A stretch of 11,619 nucleotides of DNA from CAZUGH01 sp964619785 (GTDB lineage: Bacteria; Bacillota; Clostridia; Lachnospirales; Lachnospiraceae). This document shows positions 1 to 7,469 of this stretch, one piece after another. How positions within the stretch are numbered: the first letter of the stretch is position 1; every line of letters begins with the position of its first letter. The notes under the pieces are model-generated. The model had not been told where the DNA came from, did no database searches, and was given only the letters and a program-made list of their open reading frames with translations. The stretch is taken from the NCBI GenBank assembly GCA_964619785.1, contig CAZUGH010000056.1:1-11619 (forward strand), in the 5' to 3' direction. The translations under genes were made by a program, and so were the position numbers.

Positions 1-84
1 GATGGAGATTATCACCCAGATGAAGATCCAACAGTTTATGTAGGCGAGAAGAAGTTCAAGATACCAGCTTACAAAAACAAGTAG
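1..84 (+). CDS. C-terminal end of an unrecognised protein (partial)
   Basis: Frame 1 is open from the first base to a TAG stop at 82-84, giving 27 residues that end KIPAYKNK. The tail is hydrophilic, with an acidic stretch (DGDYHPDEDP) followed by a lysine-rich end, and has no membrane segment. The upstream part lies outside the window and I do not recognise the family. That it is coding is supported by the strong hairpin terminator 20 nt after the stop, which suits the end of a plus-strand transcript. It converges on the symporter gene. Confidence 0.55.
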   Translation, partial: DGDYHPDEDPTVYVGEKKFKIPAYKNK

Positions 85-103
85 TGAAAACATAGAATAA
101 CAA

Positions 104-142
104 AAACGCTCATCAGCAATCAAGTGATGAGCGTTTGCTTTT
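104..142. terminator. Bidirectional intrinsic terminator between convergent genes
   Basis: A perfect 12-bp stem (AAACGCTCATCA at 104-115, TGATGAGCGTTT at 125-136) encloses a 9-nt loop. On the plus strand the right arm runs into TTTGCTTTT. On the minus strand the opposite arm runs into TTTTTGTT. It lies 20 nt after the stop of the partial plus-strand gene and about 30 nt after the stop of the minus-strand symporter, so it can end transcription from both sides. Confidence 0.88.
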
Positions 143-171
143 ATATTCATAGCAAAAAGGAAAAACAAGCG

Positions 172-1632
172 TTACTCGCCAAAACATTGGTCAATCACGT
201 TTTTCTGCAGCTTAGGTGTCACCCAGCTTACGACAGGAACAACGACAAGTCCGGCAATCATAGCGGCTGCGCCAGCGTTGATTGGTGAGCTGAAGTAGTT
301 GAGGAACATATTTGACACGGTTATACCAACACCCACGACGAAACTTGCCCATACGGCAGTTCTAGTAACACCCTTCCAGTACAGGCCATACAAGAATGGT
401 GCAAGGAAAGCACCTGCAAGTGCACCCCAGGAGATACCCATGAGCTGTGCGATAAACATTGGTGGATTTAATGCGATAACAACGGAAAGTACAATGAAAA
501 ATACAATCAATGCTCGCATGATGATTAATTGTTTCTTCTCGCTCATGTCTTTTACAATATTGCCTTTGATTAAATCGAGTGTTAAGGTTGAACTCGATGT
601 CAATACAAGAGAAGACAAAGTGGACATGGATGCGGAGAGAACAAGTACAACGACGACACCAATCAGAATGTCAGGTAGTGTAGAAAGCATATTTGGAATA
701 ATGGTATCAAATGCAATCTTTCCATTTTCCATGGCTGGCTCAAAGAGTCTACCGAAGCCACCGAGGAAGTAACAACCACCCGAAATGATGATGGCAAAAA
801 TCGTGGAAATGATGGTTCCGGTTTTGATCGAACGATCATCTTTGATGGTGTAGAATTTATGTACCATCTGTGGTAGACCCCAAGTTCCAAGTGATGTCAG
901 GATGACAACACCTAATAGATTCCATGGGTCAGGCCCAAAAAGAGATGTGAGGGAACCAGCAGCTACACCAGTGTCACTAATTTTAGAGAGACTGTCGACA
1001 GCTGAAGTGAAACCGCCCTTACCAGCTAATACGGCAGCGATGATTGCGACAATACCGACCAACATGATGATACCTTGAATAAAATCATTAATTGCGGTAG
1101 CCATGTAGCCGCCGAGAATTACATAAACACCTGTGAGAATAGCCATTCCTGCGATGCATACCCAGAATGGAAGATCAAAAGCCATCTTAAACAATTTAGA
1201 TAATCCATTATATACAGATGCGGTATATGGAATCAAGAAAATGAAAACGATAGCTGAAGCAGTTATTTTCAAGGATTTGCTGTCGAATCGTTTGCCAAAG
1301 AAATCTGGCATAGTAGTGGAATCTAACTTATTGGTCATGCGGCGAGTAGGTTTCGCTAAAACTAACCAGGCAATCAGACTTCCGATGATGGCATTGCCAA
1401 TCCCAATCCAGGTAGTGGACATACCATATTTCCAGCCAAATTGTCCTGCATATCCGATAAAGACAACGGCTGAGAAGTAAGATGTTCCATAGGCAAATGC
1501 GGTGAGCCATGGGCCGACACTACGTCCACCGAGAACAAAACCATCTACATTGGTAGCGTGCTTTCTAGCATAGATACCAACGGCAACCATGCCGCCAAAG
1601 AAGATGAGTAGTAACAATAATTTGATAAGCAT
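172..1632 (-). CDS. Sodium:solute symporter (SSS/PutP family), substrate unknown
   Basis: This is a 486-residue integral membrane protein with about 13 hydrophobic segments, the usual size and topology of LeuT-fold sodium:solute symporters. Family signs are the GGRSVGPW segment (35-42) before the second membrane span, GGYMATAINDFIQG (174-187), WGLPQMVHKF (251-260), and ASMSTLSS (334-341). S337 and T338 in the last motif match the sodium-binding Ser-Thr pair of PutP. The family couples uptake of a small solute to sodium entry across the cytoplasmic membrane. Proline, pantothenate or another solute are all possible. The start is the ATG at 1632, which has GGAGG (1645-1641) 8 nt upstream. A TTG five codons earlier overlaps that ribosome binding site and is unlikely. 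The gene is monocistronic in view and diverges from the xylanase gene. Confidence 0.9.
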   Translation of the reverse strand: MLIKLLLLLIFFGGMVAVGIYARKHATNVDGFVLGGRSVGPWLTAFAYGTSYFSAVVFIGYAGQFGWKYGMSTTWIGIGNAIIGSLIAWLVLAKPTRRMTNKLDSTTMPDFFGKRFDSKSLKITASAIVFIFLIPYTASVYNGLSKLFKMAFDLPFWVCIAGMAILTGVYVILGGYMATAINDFIQGIIMLVGIVAIIAAVLAGKGGFTSAVDSLSKISDTGVAAGSLTSLFGPDPWNLLGVVILTSLGTWGLPQMVHKFYTIKDDRSIKTGTIISTIFAIIISGGCYFLGGFGRLFEPAMENGKIAFDTIIPNMLSTLPDILIGVVVVLVLSASMSTLSSLVLTSSSTLTLDLIKGNIVKDMSEKKQLIIMRALIVFFIVLSVVIALNPPMFIAQLMGISWGALAGAFLAPFLYGLYWKGVTRTAVWASFVVGVGITVSNMFLNYFSSPINAGAAAMIAGLVVVPVVSWVTPKLQKNVIDQCFGE

Positions 1633-1671
1633 AAGTGTATCCTCCAATACAAAACTTTTTCACATTAGCGA

Positions 1672-1693
1672 TTTAACGCACTAAAGCATTAAA
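1672..1693. promoter_or_regulatory. Candidate operator dyad at the symporter transcription start
   Basis: On the plus strand TTTAACGC (1672-1679) and GCATTAAA (1686-1693) form an inverted repeat with one non-Watson-Crick position and a 6-nt centre. It sits just downstream of the minus-strand -10 box and covers the expected start point, a typical place for a repressor site. No T-run follows it in the minus direction, so it does not read as a terminator. The regulator is unknown, and AT-rich chance symmetry is possible. Confidence 0.35.
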
Positions 1694-1696
1694 AAA

Positions 1697-1725
1697 ATAC
1701 TATCAAAAAATTATAAGATTGTCAA
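1697..1725 (-). promoter_or_regulatory. Sigma-70-type promoter of the symporter gene
   Basis: Read on the minus strand, a perfect -35 TTGACA (1725-1720) is followed by a 17-nt spacer and a -10 TAGTAT (1702-1697, four of six consensus bases). The predicted start lies near 1690, giving a leader of about 58 nt before the ATG at 1632. The -35 match and exact spacing make this the best-matching promoter in the window. Confidence 0.75.
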
Positions 1726-1767
1726 TGCATTCTTGTAAGAAAATCGATATATTGTTCATGGCTTTTG

Positions 1768-1776
1768 TGTTACAAT
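1768..1776 (+). promoter_or_regulatory. Extended -10 promoter of the first xylanase gene
   Basis: TGT followed by TACAAT (1771-1776) fits the extended -10 pattern TGn-TATAAT with five of six -10 bases. No good -35 lies 16-18 nt upstream; a TTGTTC at 1752-1757 is too close. The start would be near 1783, leaving a leader of about 23 nt that contains the GGAGG ribosome binding site. Confidence 0.55.
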
Positions 1777-1805
1777 GAAAATACTAAAATAATTGGAGGT
1801 ATTAT

Positions 1806-3377
1806 ATGTTTAAAAACAGTAGAAGACAAATGGCATTACTATTAGTATTAGCCATGGTACTTACATCACTTGCTGGCTGGCAGAGTGGTACAGTAGATGC
1901 AGCGAAGAAGGCTGCTTTTTCAAGCAAGAAAATTACATTAACAGTAGGAAGAAGCAAAAAGCTCACTGTTAAAAATGCAAAAGGCAAGAAGCTTACTTGG
2001 AAAATCAAGAATAAAAAGATTGCTAAGATGACGAAGTCAGGCAAGTATGGCAAGAAAGTGAAAGCGCTTAAGAAGGGCTCGACCACAATTACTTGTAAGG
2101 TGAAGGCAGGCAAGAAGAGCTATACATTGAAGTGTAAGGTTAAGGTAAATGCAAAGAAGAAAGCAACACCGGCACCTGCTGTGACTCCTGCACCAGTAGT
2201 TCCAACAACAGCTCCAACCGTTACACCAACAGCAACACCATATCCACCAATGACTCCAATCAAAGAAGCTTATGCGAACGTGATTCCTGTTGTTGGTAAC
2301 TGTCTGTCATTGAATCAGCTTAAGGATGAGAAGCTCTTAGCTGCATTCAAGACTCATTTCAATAGTTTTACACTTGAGAATGAGATGAAACCAGAAGCAA
2401 TTCTTAAAAATGATACATTAGTAAATACATCAGAAGCAAAGACAATGACAGGTACCTATGTAGTTCCTGATTCATATGAGGAGAGCACAGTTCCGCATTT
2501 GAATTTTGAGACAATTGATCAGGTTTTGAAGATTGCATATGATAATGGAATTAAGATGCGCGCGCATACATTAGTATGGCACAGTCAGACCCCAGAATGG
2601 TTCTTCCGCACAGGATATCAGGGTAGTGGCAAAGTGGTTTCCACAACAGTGATGGATGCACGTATGGAGATGTATATTAAGAGTGTTATGTATCATGTAT
2701 ACCAGTTAGATGATGGAAAATACAAAGACACTGTATATGCATGGGATGTCGTAAATGAGTATATGCATAATGGTTCAGGAAACTGGTCATCTGTTTATGG
2801 TAGCCGTAATGTATTAGGAACCAAACCTGGTTATGTAAAAACAGCATTCCAGATTGCTGATAGTGTTTTACAAGACCTTGGAATTCGTGATAAGGTATCC
2901 TTGATTTTTAATGATTTTAATACATATGTAGATCCTCAGTCTGAAACGGATATTATCAACTTCATCAATGAAGGTGAGGAAACGAAGATTTGTAATGGTA
3001 TCGGAATGCAGAGCCATCTAGATGTGGATTATCCATCTCCAGAGGAGTTTATCGCTGCAGTTGATATTTTCAAGGCAAATAATTTCGAAATTCAGATTAC
3101 TGAATTTGATGCAACGATTAACAATAAAGAAGGTAGATATAAAATTGAGGGACAGAAAGAGGCTGACCAGGGTGTTTATGTTGATGCATTGATGAAGGCA
3201 ATTGTAGCTGCGAAACGTGGCGGTGCCAATATCACTGGATTTACTATCTGGGGTATGTATGATACGATTTCATGGAGAAAAGAAAGCAAACCGTTACTGT
3301 TCAAATCATATGATGCAACAACAGGTGCTTTAACACCAAAAATCTCATTCTATAACTTTATAAATGCAGCAAAATAA
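1806..3377 (+). CDS. Secreted GH10 endo-1,4-beta-xylanase with a Lys-rich Big2 domain
   Basis: This 523-residue enzyme should cleave internal beta-1,4-xylosidic bonds of xylan outside the cell. A basic N-terminus and hydrophobic core (residues 9-23) form a signal peptide, probably cut after A32. Residues 33-120 are a Big2-type Ig domain with 32 lysines, one arginine and no acidic residue. Residues 121-151 are a Pro/Thr/Ala linker. The GH10 barrel covers about 152-521 and ends the protein. GH10 landmarks are NEMKPE (192-197), HTLVWHSQTP (254-263), WDVVNE with the acid/base E318, GMQSH (400-404), ITEFD with the nucleophile E433, and the late IWG...SWR segment. There is no sortase signal, dockerin or C-terminal binding module, so attachment to the wall through the basic domain is inferred. 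The ATG has GGAGG 6 nt upstream. The gene is monocistronic or weakly read through, as I see no clear terminator after it. Confidence 0.95.
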   Translation: MFKNSRRQMALLLVLAMVLTSLAGWQSGTVDAAKKAAFSSKKITLTVGRSKKLTVKNAKGKKLTWKIKNKKIAKMTKSGKYGKKVKALKKGSTTITCKVKAGKKSYTLKCKVKVNAKKKATPAPAVTPAPVVPTTAPTVTPTATPYPPMTPIKEAYANVIPVVGNCLSLNQLKDEKLLAAFKTHFNSFTLENEMKPEAILKNDTLVNTSEAKTMTGTYVVPDSYEESTVPHLNFETIDQVLKIAYDNGIKMRAHTLVWHSQTPEWFFRTGYQGSGKVVSTTVMDARMEMYIKSVMYHVYQLDDGKYKDTVYAWDVVNEYMHNGSGNWSSVYGSRNVLGTKPGYVKTAFQIADSVLQDLGIRDKVSLIFNDFNTYVDPQSETDIINFINEGEETKICNGIGMQSHLDVDYPSPEEFIAAVDIFKANNFEIQITEFDATINNKEGRYKIEGQKEADQGVYVDALMKAIVAAKRGGANITGFTIWGMYDTISWRKESKPLLFKSYDATTGALTPKISFYNFINAAK

Positions 3378-3409
3378 TTTTATTTAGCATAGAAATTTTC
3401 TTGGGTTTG

Positions 3410-3418
3410 TGCTATAAT
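3410..3418 (+). promoter_or_regulatory. Extended -10 promoter of the cytidylate kinase-like gene
   Basis: TGC followed by a perfect TATAAT (3413-3418) lies 39 nt upstream of the ATG. No convincing -35 is present. A short AT-rich dyad, AAACAA (3421-3426) and TTGTTT (3434-3439), lies in the leader and may be chance. The 79-bp gap from the xylanase otherwise shows no clear terminator. Confidence 0.65.
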
Positions 3419-3456
3419 TTAAACAAATAAAAGTTGTTTGAAGGGAGCGTGGACCC

Positions 3457-4065
3457 ATGAAAAAAGTGATTACAATTAGTCGTGAGTTTGGAAGCGGCGG
3501 ACGTGAAATTGGCAAGAAGTTAGCTGAGAGACTGGGTATACCATTTTATGATAATGAGATTATTAGTCGAGCAGCAAAAGAGACAGGATTTTCAGAGGCA
3601 GCTTTTGAACATGCTGAGGATAAAGCGACCAACAGTTTACTATACTCGATTGCGATGGGTATGAATGTATATGCGAACCAGGAATCAGGATTTGCTGGCT
3701 TGTCGCTTGATGATCGTATTTTCCTCGCACAGTCAAATGTGATTCGTAAGGTTGCTGACGAGGGACCATGTGTTATCGTTGGACGTTGTGCGGAGTATAT
3801 CTTGCGAGACCGTAAGGATGTGGTGAATGTATTTATTCATGCAGCACTTGATTATCGAATTCAGCGTGCTACGGAATTGTATAGCCTGCCACAGGCAACT
3901 GCGGGAGAACAAGTATTGAAGAACGATAAACGAAGAGCGAATTATTATAAGTATCACGCAGGTGACCGTTGGGCCAACATGCAGAACTTTGATATTGCGA
4001 TTCGGAGTGACTATGGTGGAATTGACCACGCAGTTGATTGTATTGAGAAGTTTTTGAATATTTAG
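3457..4065 (+). CDS. Cytidylate kinase-like family protein
   Basis: This is a 202-residue cytosolic P-loop protein related to cytidylate kinase (AAA_26/Cytidylate_kin2 type). The glycine-rich nucleotide loop is atypical: SREFGSGGREIGKKLA (8-23), where canonical CMP kinase has a GxSGSGKST-like loop. Further family marks are CVIVGRCAEYIL (105-116) and the basic lid-like KNDKRRANYYKYHAG (155-169) followed by DIAIRSDYGG (179-188). The protein is somewhat shorter than housekeeping Cmk. Its substrate is not known from sequence; nucleotide phosphorylation is inferred from the fold. The ATG has AAGGGAG (3441-3447) 9 nt upstream. It has its own promoter and a strong terminator, so it is probably a single-gene transcript. 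Confidence 0.88.
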   Translation: MKKVITISREFGSGGREIGKKLAERLGIPFYDNEIISRAAKETGFSEAAFEHAEDKATNSLLYSIAMGMNVYANQESGFAGLSLDDRIFLAQSNVIRKVADEGPCVIVGRCAEYILRDRKDVVNVFIHAALDYRIQRATELYSLPQATAGEQVLKNDKRRANYYKYHAGDRWANMQNFDIAIRSDYGGIDHAVDCIEKFLNI

Positions 4066-4073
4066 TTTTTTGA

Positions 4074-4104
4074 GGGGAGCACAGAAGTGTTCCCCTTTTA
4101 TTTT
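4074..4104 (+). terminator. Intrinsic terminator after the cytidylate kinase-like gene
   Basis: GGGGAGCAC (4074-4082) pairs with GTGTTCCCC (4087-4095) through eight Watson-Crick pairs and one G-U pair across an AGAA tetraloop, followed by TTTTATTTT. It starts 8 nt after the TAG at 4063-4065. The T-tract lies where the -35 of the next promoter would fall. Confidence 0.9.
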
Positions 4105-4115
4105 GCCAGGGGATA

Positions 4116-4124
4116 TGCTATAAT
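4116..4124 (+). promoter_or_regulatory. Extended -10 promoter of the gltX operon
   Basis: TGC followed by a perfect TATAAT (4119-4124) begins 11 nt after the upstream terminator's T-tract. The -35 position (about 4096-4101) reads TTTTAT and overlaps that tract, so recognition probably relies on the extended -10. The start would be near 4131, giving a leader of about 32 nt before the ATG at 4163. This is the only clear promoter seen ahead of the six genes that follow. Confidence 0.68.
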
Positions 4125-4162
4125 AATGCAGATAAACCATTAACATAGAAAGGTTGAGTGAG

Positions 4163-5632
4163 ATGAGTAATAAGATTCGAACAAGATTTGCACCAAGTCC
4201 TACAGGAAGAATGCATGTAGGTAATTTAAGAACAGCGATTTATGAGTACCTGATTGCAAAACATGAGGGAGGAGACTTCATTCTTAGAATTGAGGATACT
4301 GACCAGGAACGTTTTGTGGAAGGCGCATTAGAGATTATATATAAAACACTAGATGCCGCTGGACTTCATCATGATGAGGGCCCAGATAAAGATGGTGGAT
4401 TTGGACCTTATGTCCAGAGCGAGCGTCAAGCAAGCGGTATGTACTTAGAGTATGCCAAACAACTTGTCGAGAAAGGCGAAGCATACTATTGTTTCTGTAC
4501 CAAGGAGCGTCTCGATAGTCTTCGTAAGGAGAGCGTTGAGGAGACTGGCAAGGAGATTACGATGTATGATAAGCATTGTCTCTCATTGTCTAAGGAAGAA
4601 GTTGAGGAAAAGTTGGCATCCGGGATACCTTATGTTATCCGTCAGAACAATCCAACCGAAGGAACAACGACATTCCATGATGCAATCTATGGAGATATTA
4701 CAGTAGAGAACTCAGAGCTTGACGATATGATTCTGATTAAGTCAGATGGATATCCAACATACAATTTTGCCAACGTAGTTGATGATCACCTTATGGAGAT
4801 TACCCATGTTGTGCGTGGTAATGAATATTTATCATCAGCGCCGAAATATAATCGTTTATATGAAGCATTTGGATGGGATGTTCCAGAGTATATCCACTGT
4901 CCACTTATTACAGATGAGAATCACAAGAAGCTTGCAAAGCGTAGTGGCGCATCTTCTTTTGAGGATTTAGTAGAAGCTGGTTATCTGCCAGAGTGTATCG
5001 TGAATTTTGTTGCATTGCTTGGATGGAGCCCATCGGATGACCGAGAGATTTTCTCTTTGAAGGAGCTTGAAGAGACCTTTGACTATCACCGTATGAGTAA
5101 GTCGCCAGCAGTATTTGATATGGTGAAGCTTAAGTGGATGAATGGCGAGTATATCAAAAATATGGATACCAACCAGTATTATGATTATGTATTACCTACG
5201 ATTGAGAGTGTGATTAAGAAACCTCTTGATGTGAAGAAGATTGCTGATTTGGTGAAGACAAGAATCGAGCTTCCATCAGACATTCCAGAGAAGATTGATT
5301 TCTTTGAGGAACTTCCAGAGTATGATACAGCGATGTATACACATAAGAAGATGAAGACAAATTCTGAGAATTCGCTTGAGGTATTGAAGGAGCTTCTTCC
5401 ACTTTATGAAGCACTCGATGATTACTCAATTCCTGCGATTGAGAAGGTTGCTATGGACTATGTCGCACAGAAGGAATGCAAGAATGGATTGGCATTATGG
5501 CCACTTCGTACAGCAGTATCCGGCAAGCAGATGACGCCTGGTGGAGCATATGAGATTATGGAGATTCTGGGAAAAGAAGAATCCTTAAGTCGTATTAGAA
5601 AGGGTATTGAATTACTAGATGGAGTACAATAA
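4163..5632 (+). CDS. gltX: Glutamyl-tRNA synthetase
   Basis: This 489-residue class I aminoacyl-tRNA synthetase charges tRNA-Glu with glutamate in the cytosol. In many Firmicutes the enzyme also charges tRNA-Gln, which is then amidated. The N-terminal RFAPSPTGRMHVGN (8-21) carries the HIGH-type motif as HVGN, and IEDTDQER (43-50) is typical of the family. The KMSKS-type loop is KKLAKR (255-260), with Ala where most have Ser or Met. C110, C112 and C139 resemble the zinc-binding CxC...C of bacterial GluRS, but the usual His or Tyr two residues after the third Cys is absent. The anticodon-binding half fills the rest, and length is normal. The ATG at 4163 has AAAGG (4149-4153) 9 nt upstream; a TTG at 4154 abuts that site and is rejected. 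The gene's end overlaps the helicase start by 14 nt. Confidence 0.96.
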   Translation: MSNKIRTRFAPSPTGRMHVGNLRTAIYEYLIAKHEGGDFILRIEDTDQERFVEGALEIIYKTLDAAGLHHDEGPDKDGGFGPYVQSERQASGMYLEYAKQLVEKGEAYYCFCTKERLDSLRKESVEETGKEITMYDKHCLSLSKEEVEEKLASGIPYVIRQNNPTEGTTTFHDAIYGDITVENSELDDMILIKSDGYPTYNFANVVDDHLMEITHVVRGNEYLSSAPKYNRLYEAFGWDVPEYIHCPLITDENHKKLAKRSGASSFEDLVEAGYLPECIVNFVALLGWSPSDDREIFSLKELEETFDYHRMSKSPAVFDMVKLKWMNGEYIKNMDTNQYYDYVLPTIESVIKKPLDVKKIADLVKTRIELPSDIPEKIDFFEELPEYDTAMYTHKKMKTNSENSLEVLKELLPLYEALDDYSIPAIEKVAMDYVAQKECKNGLALWPLRTAVSGKQMTPGGAYEIMEILGKEESLSRIRKGIELLDGVQ

Positions 5633-7454
5633 ATCACAGATTGAGGCTATCTCCCACGGAGATGGCCCCATGATGGTTTTGGCGGGACCGGGTTCTGGCA
5701 AGACCACCGTAATCACAAGGAGGATTCAGACGCTGATAGAAGAACATCAGGTTGCACCCGAACATATTCTTGTGATTACTTTTTCTAAAGCAGCATCGGT
5801 TGAGATGAGAGATCGCTTTCATCAGCTACCGGGCTGTGGTCAACACCCTGTTCGCTTTGGAACTTTTCACGGTGTCTTTTTTCAGATATTGGGTCAGGCG
5901 TGTCATTATGACGCGAGAAGTATTATTACAGCCCCTCTCAAACGTCGTTTTGTGGAAGAGGCAGTGAAGGATACTCAGATTCAGATTGAAGACATGGGCG
6001 ATTTTATTCAAGATGTGGAAAAGGAAATCAGCCGGGTTAAGGGCGAAGATATGGATATAGAGTATTACTACTCAGCGAACTGCCCTGCGGAGACTTTCCG
6101 TGACATCTACAAAGGCTATCAGGAACGATTGAAGAGACACCGTCAGATTGATTTTGACGATATGGTATTGCTTACGAACCATCTGTTTAAGGAACAGCCA
6201 GAGGTGCTTACGCAGTGGCAGAGGCAATTTGAATACATATTAGTTGATGAGTTTCAAGATATCAATCGAATGCAATATGAAAATGTGTGCCTTCTAGCTC
6301 AGCCAGAGAATAATCTGTTTATTGTAGGCGATGACGACCAGTCTATCTATGGATTTCGTGGAGCCAAGCCAGATATTATGCTTGATTTTCCTAATAAATA
6401 CCGGGATGCAAAGCAAGTATCGTTGACCGCCAATTATCGATGTTCGCAGCAGATTCTAGAAGCGGCATCTCGCCTGATTGATCACAATAAGAAACGTTTC
6501 AAAAAAGCTCTTTCTTCTGTCAAAGGAAAGGAAGAGGGTGTTCGTATTACGAAGTGCAGTGATTTGCAACGAGAGAATCAATTCCTGGTGGAACAGCTGA
6601 TGAAGTATCATGAGATGGGGATGGATTATCGTCAAATGGCGGTGCTTTTTCGAACCAATATGCAAGCGAGAACTTTGGTTGGCAAGCTGACGGAATACAA
6701 TGTTCCATTTTACATGAAAGAACGTTTGCCAGATATCTTTGAACATTTTATTGCAAAGGATATGCTGGCATATCTGAAGCTAAGCCAGGGAAATAGAGAT
6801 CGAGGACTTTTTCTACGAATAGCAAATCGGCCGAAACGATACATCAATCATGATGCATTGAATGAGCCACAGGTGAATTTTGCAGACCTTTATCGGTATT
6901 ATCATGATAAACCGTGGATGGAGAACTATTTAGACGAATTTCAAGAGGATTTGATGACATTACGCGATCTACCGCCTTTTGCGGCGATTGATTATATACG
7001 AAGACAGGTTGGCTATGATGCATTTTTGCGTGAATATGCGACCTATCGTGGCATTAAGCCAGATGATTGGCTATTGATTCTGGATGATATTCAGGAGAGT
7101 GCGCATGAACTACTGACCTTAGATGATTGGTTAGCATATATTGAGCGCTACCAGTCAGATCTCGCCGAGAACCAAGAGCGCGATCGAAGCAATGAAAATG
7201 CAGTATGGATTATGACGTTTCATGGAGCGAAGGGGTTAGAATTTGACACAGTGATGATACCTGATGTCAATGAAGGATTGATACCTCATCGCAAGGCAGT
7301 GTTGCCAGAGGATAAGGAAGAAGAGCGACGAATGCTCTATGTGGCGATGACTCGTGCGAAGCAGCATTTACATATGACGTACGTTGAGAAAAGATACAAC
7401 AAAGAAGGAAAACCTTCCGAGTTTTTGCATGAGATAAGTAAAAAAATCAAGTAA
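5619..7454 (+). CDS. UvrD/Rep-family ATP-dependent DNA helicase
   Basis: This 611-residue SF1A helicase should unwind DNA 3' to 5' in repair or replication restart. All core motifs are visible: Q-like motif and Walker A LAGPGSGKTT (21-30), motif Ia ITFSKAA (53-59), Ib GTFHGVF (81-87), Walker B VDEFQD (209-214), motif III GDDDQSIYGFRGA (237-249), motif IV VLFRTN (342-347), motif V TFHGAKGLEFD (533-543) and motif VI EERRMLYVAMTRAK (568-581). It is about 100 residues shorter than PcrA/UvrD and ends soon after motif VI, so it lacks the C-terminal extension that contacts RNA polymerase in PcrA. It is therefore more likely an accessory UvrD-like helicase. The start overlaps gltX by 14 nt; the only AGAAAGGG is 14 nt upstream, so translational coupling to gltX is likely. 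The stop is 15 nt before the next ATG. Confidence 0.93.
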   Translation: MEYNKSQIEAISHGDGPMMVLAGPGSGKTTVITRRIQTLIEEHQVAPEHILVITFSKAASVEMRDRFHQLPGCGQHPVRFGTFHGVFFQILGQACHYDARSIITAPLKRRFVEEAVKDTQIQIEDMGDFIQDVEKEISRVKGEDMDIEYYYSANCPAETFRDIYKGYQERLKRHRQIDFDDMVLLTNHLFKEQPEVLTQWQRQFEYILVDEFQDINRMQYENVCLLAQPENNLFIVGDDDQSIYGFRGAKPDIMLDFPNKYRDAKQVSLTANYRCSQQILEAASRLIDHNKKRFKKALSSVKGKEEGVRITKCSDLQRENQFLVEQLMKYHEMGMDYRQMAVLFRTNMQARTLVGKLTEYNVPFYMKERLPDIFEHFIAKDMLAYLKLSQGNRDRGLFLRIANRPKRYINHDALNEPQVNFADLYRYYHDKPWMENYLDEFQEDLMTLRDLPPFAAIDYIRRQVGYDAFLREYATYRGIKPDDWLLILDDIQESAHELLTLDDWLAYIERYQSDLAENQERDRSNENAVWIMTFHGAKGLEFDTVMIPDVNEGLIPHRKAVLPEDKEEERRMLYVAMTRAKQHLHMTYVEKRYNKEGKPSEFLHEISKKIK

Positions 7455-7469
7455 GAAAGGTGAAAGAAT

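Noticed and set aside
299..1480. Plus-strand open frames opposite the symporter gene
   Set aside because: They lie wholly antisense to a well-supported membrane protein gene, lack ribosome binding sites and resemble no family.
1633..1647. TTG start giving a 491-residue symporter
   Set aside because: The TTG and next codon overlap the GGAGG that serves the ATG at 1632, and no other ribosome binding site precedes it.
3385..3415. TAGCA ... TGCTA hairpin as terminator of the first xylanase
   Set aside because: Only five clean pairs with a large loop, and its right arm is part of the next gene's -10 element.
4154..4162. TTG start giving a 492-residue GltX
   Set aside because: It directly abuts the AAAGG site, leaving no spacing; the ATG at 4163 is 9 nt away and gives the family-typical N-terminus.
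7404..7426. GAAGG-AAAA-CCTTC hairpin followed by TTTTT, as a terminator before the xylanase
   Set aside because: The stem is only 5 bp, lies within the helicase coding region, and four unpaired bases separate it from the T-run.
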